A DNA stretch of 64,000 nt from DASQFQ01 sp963730115 (GTDB lineage Bacteria; Actinomycetota; Thermoleophilia; Solirubrobacterales; Solirubrobacteraceae). Position 1 is the first letter of the stretch; every line of letters starts with the position of its first letter. The notes under the pieces were generated by a model. It searched no databases. It had not been told where the DNA came from and worked only from the letters and a program-made list of their open reading frames with translations. The stretch is from positions 682,001-746,000 of the forward strand of contig CAVSQM010000012.1 in the NCBI GenBank assembly GCA_963730115.1. The letters are read 5' to 3'. Shown here piece by piece: positions 25,249 through 34,043 of this stretch. Both the position numbers and the translations under genes were made by a program.

Positions 25249-25253
25249 GGCGC

Positions 25254-27053
25254 CTACCGCTCGATCTCCACGGCCTCCTGGCCGGCGCGCCGCCGGCGCA
25301 GCAGCAGGATGACGGCGCCGATCAGGACCAGCGCGCCGATCACGATCAGCACGATCATCAGCCCGCTGGTGCCGCCGTCGTCGCTGCCGCCACCGCCCGC
25401 GGCGGCGCTCGCCGGCTTGAGCGCCGTGAGCGCCGCGTAGTTGACCTGATCGCAGGTGATGTCGCCGTCGGGCTGCGGGCAGGAGAGCGTCGGCTTGGCC
25501 AGCTTGTCCGTGCGGTACGCCTGCAGCACCGGGTCGACGGTGAGCACGATGTAGGGCAGGTCGCGCTGGGCGAGCCCGATCATCTGCTTGACGATCTCCT
25601 TGCGCTTCGCCTCGTCGAACTCGCCGGACTGCTGCGCGTAGAGGCGGTCGTACTCGGGGTTGGAGTAGAAGGCGTCGGAGGAGCCGCCGATCGCCTTCGT
25701 GGTCAGCAGGTTCAGCAGCGTGCTCGGGTCATAGGGGTCACCGCCCCAGCCCCAGATGAACGTGTCGAACTCCGGGGCCATCTTCCCGTCGACCTTGCGC
25801 GTGGTGATCTCGGTCAGCTTGTCCACCGAGACGACCTGGACCTTGAAGTCGACCCCGATCGGCTTGGCCATCTCGCGCACGAGCCGCGCGTCCTGGATGT
25901 TCTGCTGCGACTCCGAGCGCACGAACAGGTCGAAGGAGAGCTTCTGGCCGCCCTTGGCCCGGACGCCGTCCTCGCCCGCCTTCCAGCCCGCGTCCTCGAG
26001 CATCTGCTTGGCCTTGTCGACGTCGAGCGGGTAGTCCTCGGCCGGCTGCTCGTAGAACGCCTTGTAGTACTGCGGCAGCAGCCCGTGCCCCTCGAAGGCG
26101 ACGCCGCGCGAGGCGATCTCGTTGATGCGCTTGCGGTCGATCGCGTAGGCGATCGCCTGGCGCACGGTGACGTCCTGGACCGCAGGGTTGAACTTCGCCT
26201 GCGGGCAGTTCTTCTCGCTGCAGAGGTTGAATGTGAGCTGGGTGAACGACGGGGATGCGGCGTTGACCGCCTCGACGTCCTTGGCCTTCTGCAGACGGCC
26301 GAAGCTCGACTCCGACACCTCCGGGACGAGGTCGATCTCGCCGAGCGTCAGCGCGCGATCGACGGCGTCCGTGTTGCCGTACTTGATGAACTGGACCTCG
26401 TCGAAGGTCGGCTTCTCGCCGCGGAAGTTCGGGTTGCGGGTCATGCGGATGAGCCGCCCGCGGTCGACCTCGCTGACCACGTAGGGGCCGCTGCCGACGG
26501 TCGGCACCGGCGGCTTGTAGGTCGACGTCAGCTTCTTCACCGGCTGCTTGCCCCAGACGTGCTCCGGAAGGATGTAGACGAACAGGCCGCCGACGATGCG
26601 CGCGTCGGGCTGCTTCGTCTTGATCACGACCGTCAGGTCGTCGGGCGTGTCGATCGAGGTGACGTTCTCGACGTAGCTCGGGAACAGCAGGCTGTTCTCC
26701 GCGAACGTCGAGAGGCTGTACTTGACGTCCTTGGAGGTGATCGGCTGGCCGTCGGACCACTTGTGGCCGGAGAAGAGCTTGAAGGTGACGGTCTTCTTGT
26801 CCGGCGAGACCGTCCACTTCTCGGCGATGCCGGGCGCCGGGCCGAGATCCTTGGGGCTGAAGTTGACGAGCAGGTCGTAGTTGAGCGACCAGATGCGGAA
26901 GTCCTCCTCGTCCTGGTCGATGAACGGGTTCAGCGTCTGCGGCTCCTGGGCCCAGCCCTGGCGCAAGGTCTTGCCACCCTCCTGCGCCGTGGCCGGCGCC
27001 GCACCGCCGAGCGCCATCGCGATCGCGAGCGCGACGAGTGCCCTAACCCTCAT
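25254..27053 (-). CDS. Peptide-binding protein with a C-terminal membrane anchor (SBP_bac_5)
   Basis: 599 residues. Cleavable-type signal (M-R-V-R-A-L-V-A-L-A-I-A-M-A-L-G-G-A-A-P-A-T-A-Q) without a lipobox Cys, then the large DppA/OppA fold (L-N-P-F-I-D-Q, V-T-F-K-L-F-S-G-H-K-W-S-D-G-Q-P-I-T-S-K-D-V). At the end a Gly/Ser linker is followed by a transmembrane helix (L-M-I-V-L-I-V-I-G-A-L-V-L-I-G) and R-R-R-R. So it is tethered by its C-terminus rather than by lipid. AGGAGAGG precedes ATG-27053 at 6 bases. Binds the substrate for the four transporter genes downstream. Confidence 0.88.
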   Translation of the reverse strand: MRVRALVALAIAMALGGAAPATAQEGGKTLRQGWAQEPQTLNPFIDQDEEDFRIWSLNYDLLVNFSPKDLGPAPGIAEKWTVSPDKKTVTFKLFSGHKWSDGQPITSKDVKYSLSTFAENSLLFPSYVENVTSIDTPDDLTVVIKTKQPDARIVGGLFVYILPEHVWGKQPVKKLTSTYKPPVPTVGSGPYVVSEVDRGRLIRMTRNPNFRGEKPTFDEVQFIKYGNTDAVDRALTLGEIDLVPEVSESSFGRLQKAKDVEAVNAASPSFTQLTFNLCSEKNCPQAKFNPAVQDVTVRQAIAYAIDRKRINEIASRGVAFEGHGLLPQYYKAFYEQPAEDYPLDVDKAKQMLEDAGWKAGEDGVRAKGGQKLSFDLFVRSESQQNIQDARLVREMAKPIGVDFKVQVVSVDKLTEITTRKVDGKMAPEFDTFIWGWGGDPYDPSTLLNLLTTKAIGGSSDAFYSNPEYDRLYAQQSGEFDEAKRKEIVKQMIGLAQRDLPYIVLTVDPVLQAYRTDKLAKPTLSCPQPDGDITCDQVNYAALTALKPASAAAGGGGSDDGGTSGLMIVLIVIGALVLIGAVILLLRRRRAGQEAVEIER

Positions 27054-27849
27054 GGTGATCCTCTCCTGGTAGCCGTCGTCGCCGCGCCATCTCGGCGATG
27101 AACGCACGTATCTCAGCTACCGCCGCGGAGAGCAAGAGTTCGCCCTTCTCCCGCGTGGCCACAGTTGCATCGCCGACCACGCCGCTGCGGCTAAGCCCGG
27201 ACCAGTGGGGCCACACGGAGAGGGGGCCGTCGGACCAGTCCAGCCACACGTGCTCGGAGTCCCACTCGGGGATCTCTTTCACCGCCTTGTCCATCTGCAC
27301 CAGGTCCGGCTCGAGCGCGAGGTAGATCGAGGTCTCGAGCTCGCAGGCGTGCGCCATGCCGCCCGGGAACTCGGAGTCGCGGACCTCGGCGATCACCTGC
27401 TTGCCGCGCTCGGACTGCAGGTAGAAGCACGAACCGCAGACCGCGTTGCGGTGCTCGAGGTTGATCAGGCGCGCCGCGATGTCGACCAGCGGCTGGTTCG
27501 AGCCATGGCCGTTGACGATCAGGATGCGGTCGAAGCCGTGGTGGCAGAGCGAGCGGCCCTGGTCGACGAGCGCCTCGACGAACACGTTCCAGCGCAGCGT
27601 CACGCTGCCGGGGAAGTCGAGGTGGTGCGGCGTGTAGCCGTGGACCTGGGTCGGGAACAGCAGCGCCTGGCCGCCGCTGGCCTCGACCGCCCGCTCGCAG
27701 ATCCCGGTGACGAGCCGCGAGTCGGTGTCGATCGGCAGGTGGTAGCCGTGGTCCTCGAGCGTGGCGGTGGGGATGACGACGACGAGGTCGTCGCGCTGGG
27801 CGAGCTCGCGCAACTCGGGCCAGGTGTGCTCCTCGTAGCGCAGCCTCAC
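27043..27849 (-). CDS. Creatininase-family amidohydrolase
   Basis: 268 residues, GTG start. Creatininase fold with metal-site motifs I-P-T-A-T-L-E-D-H-G-Y-H-L-P-I-D-T-D near residue 26 and I-V-N-G-H-G-S-N near residue 110, plus the acidic E-L-E-T-S region. Family members open cyclic or linear amides. The gene overlaps the binding protein by 11 bases and the M20 peptidase by 4. In this setting it probably processes an imported peptide or a lactam-like compound. True creatinine activity is not implied. Confidence 0.85.
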   Translation of the reverse strand: MRLRYEEHTWPELRELAQRDDLVVVIPTATLEDHGYHLPIDTDSRLVTGICERAVEASGGQALLFPTQVHGYTPHHLDFPGSVTLRWNVFVEALVDQGRSLCHHGFDRILIVNGHGSNQPLVDIAARLINLEHRNAVCGSCFYLQSERGKQVIAEVRDSEFPGGMAHACELETSIYLALEPDLVQMDKAVKEIPEWDSEHVWLDWSDGPLSVWPHWSGLSRSGVVGDATVATREKGELLLSAAVAEIRAFIAEMARRRRLPGEDHHEG

Positions 27850-28949
27850 GCCGCCGCCAGCTCCTCCACCGTGTCGTGGGCCATGTGCATGAAGCGGCGC
27901 AGGCCGTCGACCTCGCACCACTCGTCGGGGCCGTGGGCGCCCGCCGAGCGACCGAGCCCGCCGCTGGCGAACGGCGCGCCGTAGAGGAAGTAAGGGCCCC
28001 ACCAGGGCGCCTGCGGCGCGATCGCCGGCGTCGTGCCGAGCCGCTCCATGACGCGCGCCATCGCCTGTACCGGCGGGGCGTCGACGGGCGAGGTGGCGGC
28101 GGGGTAGACGCCCTTGACGATCAGCTCGACCTCGGGCGGGATCAGCGCGCGCACTCGCTCGAGCAGCTCCTCGCCGCCGTCGTCGAAGCGCAGGTCGATG
28201 CCGGCGCGGGCCATGCCGGGAACGACCGTGCGGCTCGTGTCCGCGGGCGTGCCGGCGATCATCCACGTCACGTTCGCGGCCGGGACCTCGTCCTGCAGGG
28301 TGATCAGCGTGCGCATCAGGTCGAAGGCCGGCGCGGGCACCGAGCCGACGAGCGAGGAGTGGACGTCGACACCGTCGCCGGCACGCAGCTCCAGCTCGTG
28401 CAGGCCCTTGCAGCCCGCCACCACCGGCGCCGAGCCGTCGTCGCCCTCGTGCATGTCGAAGTCGAGCGCCCAGTCGGCGCGCAGCTCGTCGCGGTGCTGT
28501 TCGCAGAAGCGCGCGAGCCGCGGGCTGCCGAGCTCCTCCTCGCCGTCCATCAGCAGCACCTGGCGGCACGGGCTGTCGGCGCCGGCGAAGGCGAGCAGGC
28601 TGCCGGCCAGCGCCGCCTTCGAGTTGGCCGCGCCGCGCGCGTAGATGCGGCCGTCCTCGACCTCGGCCGCGAACGGGTCGCGGCTCCAGCCCGCGCCGGG
28701 CGGCTGCACGTCGTACATGCCGTAGCGCAGGACGGTCGGGCCGGGACCGTCGATGACGCCGACCACCGTCGGGCGCTTCTCGCCCGGCTCGGCGATCTCG
28801 GCGCTCCCGCCGGCCGCCTCGATCAGGTCGACCACCGCCTGCGCGGTCGAGCGCAGGTCGCCGTCGTAGGCCGAGACCGAGGGGATGCGCAGGAAGTCGC
28901 GGACGCGCTCGAGGTGGTCGCCGAAGTCGCGGTCGATCGCCGCGTTCAC
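27846..28949 (-). CDS. M20-family metallopeptidase (dipeptidase/deacylase)
   Basis: 367 residues, GTG start in a GTGA overlap. Two-zinc M20 architecture: G-M-Y-D-V-Q-P (Asp ligand, here Y-D-V in place of H-x-D), L-M-D-G-E-E-E-L-G-S (catalytic and metal Glu), D-F-D-M-H-E-G-D, and an inserted dimerisation lid (V-D-V-H-S-S ... G-T-P-A-D-T-S). The first ligand His of the usual H-x-D is replaced by Met-Tyr, which is worth noting. Likely cytoplasmic hydrolysis of imported peptides. Confidence 0.87.
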   Translation of the reverse strand: MNAAIDRDFGDHLERVRDFLRIPSVSAYDGDLRSTAQAVVDLIEAAGGSAEIAEPGEKRPTVVGVIDGPGPTVLRYGMYDVQPPGAGWSRDPFAAEVEDGRIYARGAANSKAALAGSLLAFAGADSPCRQVLLMDGEEELGSPRLARFCEQHRDELRADWALDFDMHEGDDGSAPVVAGCKGLHELELRAGDGVDVHSSLVGSVPAPAFDLMRTLITLQDEVPAANVTWMIAGTPADTSRTVVPGMARAGIDLRFDDGGEELLERVRALIPPEVELIVKGVYPAATSPVDAPPVQAMARVMERLGTTPAIAPQAPWWGPYFLYGAPFASGGLGRSAGAHGPDEWCEVDGLRRFMHMAHDTVEELAAA

Positions 28950-29896
28950 GACACCGCCGCCTCGACGATGTCGAGCGTCTTGGCGTCCGCGTCGAGGCGC
29001 GCGGTGGCGCCCAGTGGGATCGTCGCCATGTGCTTGCCGTGGCCGACCGGCACGTTGGCGATGGCGGCGATGCCGAGCGGCGCGATCAGCTCGTCGAGGA
29101 TCTCCTCGATCGACAGGCTCGACCCGACGTACTCCGGGATCGTGTTCTCCTTGAGGTTGACGTCGGTGCCGAACACGAAGCCCTTGACGTTCTCGAACTT
29201 GCCGGCCCGGATCAGGTGGTTCAGCCCGGCGTCGACCATGTAGGGCTCCTCGTCGAGGTCCTCGATCATGAGGATGCAGCCGTCGGTCTGGAGCTCGTAC
29301 GGCGTGCCGATGCTGTGGCACAGCAGCGTCATGCAGCCGCCGACGATCGGCGCCTCGGCGCTGCCGCCGCCGATCGTGAGCACGTAGGGGTTCTCCGGGT
29401 CCTCGAACACGCGGCCCAGCGGGGCTGGTGTGAAGGCGCGGTGGAACCACTCCTTGGTCTCGTCGGTCAGCTCGTCCTTGCGGCGCGTGAAGCGCGTGAA
29501 GTTGGGGCCGTAGAACGTGACCCACGGGCCGTGCGCGGCGAGCGCCAGGTGGATGGCGGTGATGTCGGAGAAGCCGCACACGATGCGCGGGTCGCCGAGC
29601 GAGTCCCAGTCGATCCGCGGGTACAGCCGCGCGGCGCCGTAGCCGCCGCCGAGCATGTGGACCATGTCGATCCCGGGCTCGGTGAGCGCCCACTGCAGGT
29701 CGGCGGCGCGGTGCTCGTCGATGCCGGCGAGATAACCGTGAACCTCTCGGTGGTGCGGTCCGAACACCACCGTGTAGCCGAGCTTCTCGAAGTAGTCGGT
29801 CGCCTGCTCGGTGTCCGACCGCGTCTGCGGCGGGCTCGACGGCGCGACGACAGCGATCGTGCCACCGTCGTGAAGCGCCGGTGGCTTGATCCGCAT
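28946..29896 (-). CDS. LD-carboxypeptidase (peptidase family S66, LdcA/MccF-like)
   Basis: 316 residues, ATG start, first gene of the eight-gene peptide operon. S66 features: I-A-V-V-A-P-S-S-P, G-G-G-Y-G-A-A-R-L, G-F-S-D-I-T-A-I-H (nucleophile Ser), and G-H-G-K-H at the end for the His. The class cleaves L,D-bonds of murein tetrapeptides or peptide-nucleotide antibiotics such as microcin C. No signal peptide, so it works inside the cell, fitting murein-fragment recycling. Confidence 0.9.
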   Translation of the reverse strand: MRIKPPALHDGGTIAVVAPSSPPQTRSDTEQATDYFEKLGYTVVFGPHHREVHGYLAGIDEHRAADLQWALTEPGIDMVHMLGGGYGAARLYPRIDWDSLGDPRIVCGFSDITAIHLALAAHGPWVTFYGPNFTRFTRRKDELTDETKEWFHRAFTPAPLGRVFEDPENPYVLTIGGGSAEAPIVGGCMTLLCHSIGTPYELQTDGCILMIEDLDEEPYMVDAGLNHLIRAGKFENVKGFVFGTDVNLKENTIPEYVGSSLSIEEILDELIAPLGIAAIANVPVGHGKHMATIPLGATARLDADAKTLDIVEAAVS

Positions 29897-29959
29897 CGGG
29901 CGACCCTAACCGGTTTAGAGTCGGCCGGACGGGAGTCAACTCCAAAGGAGGATTGGGCC

Positions 29960-31141
29960 GTGAGGAGCAAGACCACCCTGGGTGTGCTGGCCGCCGGATT
30001 GGCGCTGATCGCATCGGCACCCGCGAGCGCCCACCACCCGAAGCCGGTCAAGGTCGACCAGATCGCGGAAGGTCTCGACAACCCGCGCCACGTCGCGGTG
30101 AGCAAGGACGGCGGCGTCTGGGTCGCCGAATCGGGCACCGGCGGCGGCGTGGAGACGCCGGCCAAGTCGTGCTTCGACAGCGCCGAGGGCCGCGCCTGCA
30201 CAGGCGACACGGGCGCGATCACGCGCATCACCAAGTGGGGCAAGCATCGCGTCGTGACCGGGCTGGCGTCGTTCGCGCCGCCGAACGGCGACACCGCGAT
30301 CGGTCCGCACGGCATCTTCGTCGACGGCCACGACGTCTACTTCACCAACGGCGGCCCGACCGGCCCGACCCGCGGCGCGGCGCCGAACGCCGAGCCGGTG
30401 CTGCGTGACCCGACGCTGGTCGACGAGGATCGGGTGTCGCGGTTCTACGGAACGCTGCGCAAGGTCGTCCCGTTCGGGAAGCGCCATGTCGAGATCGCCG
30501 ACCCGTGGGAGTTCGAGAACGAGAACAACCCGGATGCCGAGGTCGGCACCGCGGGCATCGACTCCAACCCGGTCGACGTGTGGGCGGACCACGGTCGTTT
30601 CTTCGTCGCCGACGCGGGCGGCAACACCGTGCTGCGCGCGAATCGGTGGGGCCAGATCTCGGTCGTCGCGCTGTTCGCGGACCGCGAGATCCCGTTCGGC
30701 GGGCCGGATCCGTTCCGCATGCAGACCGTGCCGACCGCGGTCGTCAAGGGCCCGGACGGCGCGCTCTACATGAGCCAGCTGACCGGCTTCCCGTTCCCCG
30801 CCGGCGCCGCGAACGTGTACCGGATCGACCCGCGGACCGGGGACGTCTCGGTCTACGCGAGCGGCTTCACGAACATCATGGACATCGACTTCGGCAGGGA
30901 CGGCACGCTCTACGTGCTCGAGATCGATCACGACCGTCTGCCCCCGCTCGGCGGACCGTCGAGCGACGGCGCGCTGTTCACCGTCGGCTGGCGCGGCAAG
31001 ACGCCGAGGCAGGTCGAGCTTCCCGCCGGGACGCTGACCAATCCCGGCGGGGTCGCGGTCGGCAAGCGGGGTCACCTCTATGTCACCAACCGCTCCACCG
31101 AGGCCGGCGACGGCGAGGTCCTGAGGCTCGACCTCCGCTAG
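29960..31141 (+). CDS. Exported ScyD/ScyE-like beta-propeller protein
   Basis: 393 residues. Signal peptide (L-G-V-L-A-A-G-L-A-L-I-A-S-A-P-A-S-A). Six-bladed NHL/SMP30-type repeats with G-L-D-N-P-R-H-V-A-V, G-P-H-G-I-F-V, S-N-P-V-D-V-W, L-T-N-P-G-G-V-A-V. Matches the ScyD/ScyE family, named from cyanobacterial scytonemin clusters but common in actinomycetes; here there are no scytonemin genes, so function is open. GTG-29960 has AAAGGAGG 10 bases upstream. Divergent from the peptide operon. Confidence 0.88.
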   Translation: MRSKTTLGVLAAGLALIASAPASAHHPKPVKVDQIAEGLDNPRHVAVSKDGGVWVAESGTGGGVETPAKSCFDSAEGRACTGDTGAITRITKWGKHRVVTGLASFAPPNGDTAIGPHGIFVDGHDVYFTNGGPTGPTRGAAPNAEPVLRDPTLVDEDRVSRFYGTLRKVVPFGKRHVEIADPWEFENENNPDAEVGTAGIDSNPVDVWADHGRFFVADAGGNTVLRANRWGQISVVALFADREIPFGGPDPFRMQTVPTAVVKGPDGALYMSQLTGFPFPAGAANVYRIDPRTGDVSVYASGFTNIMDIDFGRDGTLYVLEIDHDRLPPLGGPSSDGALFTVGWRGKTPRQVELPAGTLTNPGGVAVGKRGHLYVTNRSTEAGDGEVLRLDLR

Positions 31142-31335
31142 GCCGTCACACGCGTGGCGGCGCGCGCGCGGGCGTAGGGCTCGAGGCCCTCGACCGCGCG
31201 CGCGATCGCCCACGCGTGGTTCCAGCGCAGGGCCGGGCGCAGCAACGGCGTGAGCACCCGCAGCAGCTCGCGGCGCTCCTCCTGGAGCGCGTGGATGTGT
31301 GCCTGGGTGAGGAAGCCGCGGGCGCGGCCGATCAC
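31138..31335 (-). CDS. Hypothetical protein, possibly a remnant
   Basis: 65 residues, GTG start, codon use like a real gene. The sequence R-P-A-L-R-W-N-H-A-W-A-I-A-R-A-V-E-G-L looks like the C-terminal amphipathic end of a longer protein, and the frame upstream is closed by a TAG at 31348. It may be a small protein or the tail of a lost gene. Sits between two plus-strand genes. Confidence 0.4.
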   Translation of the reverse strand: MIGRARGFLTQAHIHALQEERRELLRVLTPLLRPALRWNHAWAIARAVEGLEPYARARAATRVTA

Positions 31336-31361
31336 GTCGAACTCGCGCTAGCGTGGCAGGA

Positions 31362-32522
31362 ATGGACTTCGATCTGTCAGACGAGCAGCAGCTGATCCGA
31401 GACACCGCTCGCGAGTTCACCGACAAGGAGGTCGTTCCTCGCGCGCGCGAGAACGACCGCAACAACCACTTCGACACCGAGCTCGTGCGGAAGATCGCCG
31501 ACCAGGGCTACCTGGGCGCGATCGTCCCGAGCGACTACGGCGGCGCCGGGCTCGACTACCTGACCTACGCGGTCGTGGTCGAGGAGGTGGGCCGTGGCTG
31601 CTCGGCGATGCGCACCGTCATCTCGGTGCAGACCTCGCTCGTGTGCTCGTCGATCGTGCGCTGGGGCAGCGAGGAGCAGAAGCGGCGCTGGCTGCCGAAG
31701 CTGTGCTCGGGCGAGTCGCTCGGCTGCTTCGGGCTGACCGAGCCCGACACCGGCTCCGACGCCGCCAACCAGCGCACGCGCGCGGAGAAGGTCGACGGCG
31801 GGTGGGAGATCACCGGCAACAAGATGTGGATCTCGCTCGGCAACCACGCCGAGGTCGCGCTGATCTTCGCCCAGACCGATCCGGAGAAGCAGCACCGCGG
31901 GCTCGCGGCGTTCCTCGTCCCGACCGCCAGCGACGGCTTCTCGTCGCAGGAGATCCACGGGAAGATGGGGCTGCACGGCTCCGACACCGCGGAGCTCACG
32001 CTCGACGGCGTGAAGGTCGACGACGACGCGCTGATGGGCGAGGTCGGCGACGGCTTCAAGATCGCCATGAGCGCGCTCGACTCCGGGCGCTACTCGGTGG
32101 CGGCGGGCTGCGTCGGCATCTGCCAGGGCTCGCTCGACGCCTCCGTCTCCTACGCGAAGGAGCGCGAGCAGTTCGGGCGGCCGATCGCGTCGTTCCAGCT
32201 CGTGCAGGCGATGATCGCCGACATGCGCGTGCAGACCGACGCGGCGCGGATGCTCGTCTACCGCGCGGGCTTCCTGAAGGACCAGGGCCGACCGTCGACG
32301 ACGGAGACGTCGATCGCGAAGCTCTACGCGACGGAGGCGGCGCAGAACTGCTCGCACCTGGCGATCCAGGTGCACGGCGGCTCGGGCTACGTCGACGACC
32401 ACCCGGTCGAGCGCTACTTCCGCGACGTGCGGGTGACGACGCTGTACGAGGGCACCTCGCAGATCCAGAAGCTGATCATCGGGCGTGCCGAGACGGGGAT
32501 CAACGCGCTGATCCCGTCGTAG
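31362..32522 (+). CDS. Acyl-CoA dehydrogenase
   Basis: 386 residues. Flavoenzyme of beta-oxidation type: C-F-G-L-T-E-P-D-T-G-S-D (FAD loop), W-I-S-L-G-N, D-S-G-R-Y-S-V-A-A-G, and the C-terminal L-Y-E-G-T-S-Q-I-Q whose Glu is the catalytic base of short-chain and butyryl-CoA dehydrogenases. Followed by a 1-base overlap with hydroxyacyl-CoA dehydrogenase, so the pair forms a short fatty-acid degradation operon. Confidence 0.93.
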   Translation: MDFDLSDEQQLIRDTAREFTDKEVVPRARENDRNNHFDTELVRKIADQGYLGAIVPSDYGGAGLDYLTYAVVVEEVGRGCSAMRTVISVQTSLVCSSIVRWGSEEQKRRWLPKLCSGESLGCFGLTEPDTGSDAANQRTRAEKVDGGWEITGNKMWISLGNHAEVALIFAQTDPEKQHRGLAAFLVPTASDGFSSQEIHGKMGLHGSDTAELTLDGVKVDDDALMGEVGDGFKIAMSALDSGRYSVAAGCVGICQGSLDASVSYAKEREQFGRPIASFQLVQAMIADMRVQTDAARMLVYRAGFLKDQGRPSTTETSIAKLYATEAAQNCSHLAIQVHGGSGYVDDHPVERYFRDVRVTTLYEGTSQIQKLIIGRAETGINALIPS

Positions 32523-34015
32523 TGACCGTCGTCGGAGTCATCGGCGCCGGCACGATGGGGGCCGGCATCGCGCAGCTCGCCGCAGCGGCGGGCGCGCGGA
32601 CGCTCGTCCACGACCCCGACGCGGACGCGCTCGAGCGCGGGCTCGCGAACGCGCGCAAGCGGCTGGACGAGGAGGCGGGCGCCCGGCTGGAGCCGGCGCC
32701 CGAGCTCGCCGCGCTCGCCGACGCCGACGTCGTCATCGAGGCCGCCCCGGAGTCGCTCGAGCTCAAGCGCGAGCTGTTCGGCGCGGTCGCCGAGGTCGTG
32801 CGCGACGACTGCGTGCTGGCCACCAACACCTCGTCGCTGCTGGTCACCGAGATCGCGGCCTCCTTGCCGGGGCCCGAGCGCGTGGTCGGCATGCACTTCT
32901 TCAACCCGGCGCCGGTGATGAAGCTCGTCGAGGTGGTGGCGGGCGAGCGCTCCGGCGAGCCGGCGCTCGAGCGCACGCGCGAGCTCGGGCGCGCGATGGA
33001 CCGGCACGTGATCGACGCGGTCGACGGCCCGGGCTTCCTCGTCAACCGCTGCAACCGCCCGTTCGGGCTCGAGGCGCTGCGGCTCGTGCAGGAGGGGCTG
33101 GCGACGGTCGAGCAGGTCGACCGCATCTGCCGCCTCGGCGGCGGCTTCCGGATGGGCCCGTTCGAGCTCATGGACCTCGTCGGCATCGACACCGGCTTCG
33201 AGATCTCGAAGTCGTTCTACGCGCAGTCGTTCGGCGAGCCGCGCTGGCGCCCGTCGATGCTGGCCGCGCGCAAGGTGGCCTCGGGCCACCACGGCCGCAA
33301 GTCCGGCCGCGGCTGGTACGAGTACCCCGAGGACGGCGAGCACCGCCCGCCCGACCCCGACCCGCCGGAGGCCGGCGGCGACGGCCTCGTCGTGATCGGC
33401 GGCTGGACCGCGCTGGCCGACGAGCTGCGGGAGGCGGCCGAGGCCGCGGGCTGGCGCGTGGCCGACCCGGAGGACGAAGCGGTGCCGGCGATCGTCGTCG
33501 ACTGCGGCGGGCTGGACGAGGAGACCCCGCCCCTGCAGGGCGGACCGCAGGTGATCCTCTGCGACGAGGCGCCGCTCGCGGAGCTCGACCCGGATGGCCC
33601 GGCCGCGGGGTTCTTCGCCGCCGCGCCGCTCGGCGGCCTCGTCGAGCTGACGCGCTCGCCCACCACCTCGGACGCCGCCGCGCGGGCCGCCGAGACGTTC
33701 TTCGCCTCGCTCGGCCGCCACGTCGAGTGGGTCGGCGACGCGCCCGGGCTCGTGCTCGGCCGGATCGTGTGCCAGCTCGTCAACGAGGCGTGCTTCGCGA
33801 TCGGCGACGGCGTCGGCGCGCCGGAGGACATCGACGCCGGCATGGTGCTCGGCCTCAACCACCCCCGCGGCCCGCTCGAGTGGGGCGACGCGATCGGCCC
33901 GTCGTCGGTGCTCGGCGTGATCGCCGCGCTCTACGACGAGTACCGCGAGGAGCGCTACCGCGCGGCGCCCGCACTGCTGCGAGCGGCCCGGACCGGAACG
34001 CCGCTCCGTTCCTGA
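32522..34015 (+). CDS. 3-Hydroxyacyl-CoA dehydrogenase with duplicated C-terminal domain
   Basis: 497 residues, GTG start at TAGTG with the upstream stop. N-terminal NAD fold V-I-G-A-G-T-M-G-A-G-I-A, catalytic G-M-H-F-F-N-P-A-P-V-M-K-L-V-E-V, then two helical 3HCDH domains (G-F-L-V-N-R-C ... K-S-G-R-G-W-Y-E-Y and a second near residues 400-490 with L-G-R-I-V-C-Q-L-V-N-E-A). This PaaH-like length is seen in aromatic and fatty-acid degradation. Oxidises the hydroxyacyl-CoA made from the acyl-CoA dehydrogenase product. Confidence 0.92.
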   Translation: MTVVGVIGAGTMGAGIAQLAAAAGARTLVHDPDADALERGLANARKRLDEEAGARLEPAPELAALADADVVIEAAPESLELKRELFGAVAEVVRDDCVLATNTSSLLVTEIAASLPGPERVVGMHFFNPAPVMKLVEVVAGERSGEPALERTRELGRAMDRHVIDAVDGPGFLVNRCNRPFGLEALRLVQEGLATVEQVDRICRLGGGFRMGPFELMDLVGIDTGFEISKSFYAQSFGEPRWRPSMLAARKVASGHHGRKSGRGWYEYPEDGEHRPPDPDPPEAGGDGLVVIGGWTALADELREAAEAAGWRVADPEDEAVPAIVVDCGGLDEETPPLQGGPQVILCDEAPLAELDPDGPAAGFFAAAPLGGLVELTRSPTTSDAAARAAETFFASLGRHVEWVGDAPGLVLGRIVCQLVNEACFAIGDGVGAPEDIDAGMVLGLNHPRGPLEWGDAIGPSSVLGVIAALYDEYREERYRAAPALLRAARTGTPLRS

Positions 34016-34043
34016 CCGCTCGGGGTTTACCTACAGTGATCTC

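Noticed and set aside
31138..31335. Insertion-sequence or prophage remnant at the short minus-strand frame
   Set aside because: No inverted repeats, transposase motif or base-composition change is seen around it.
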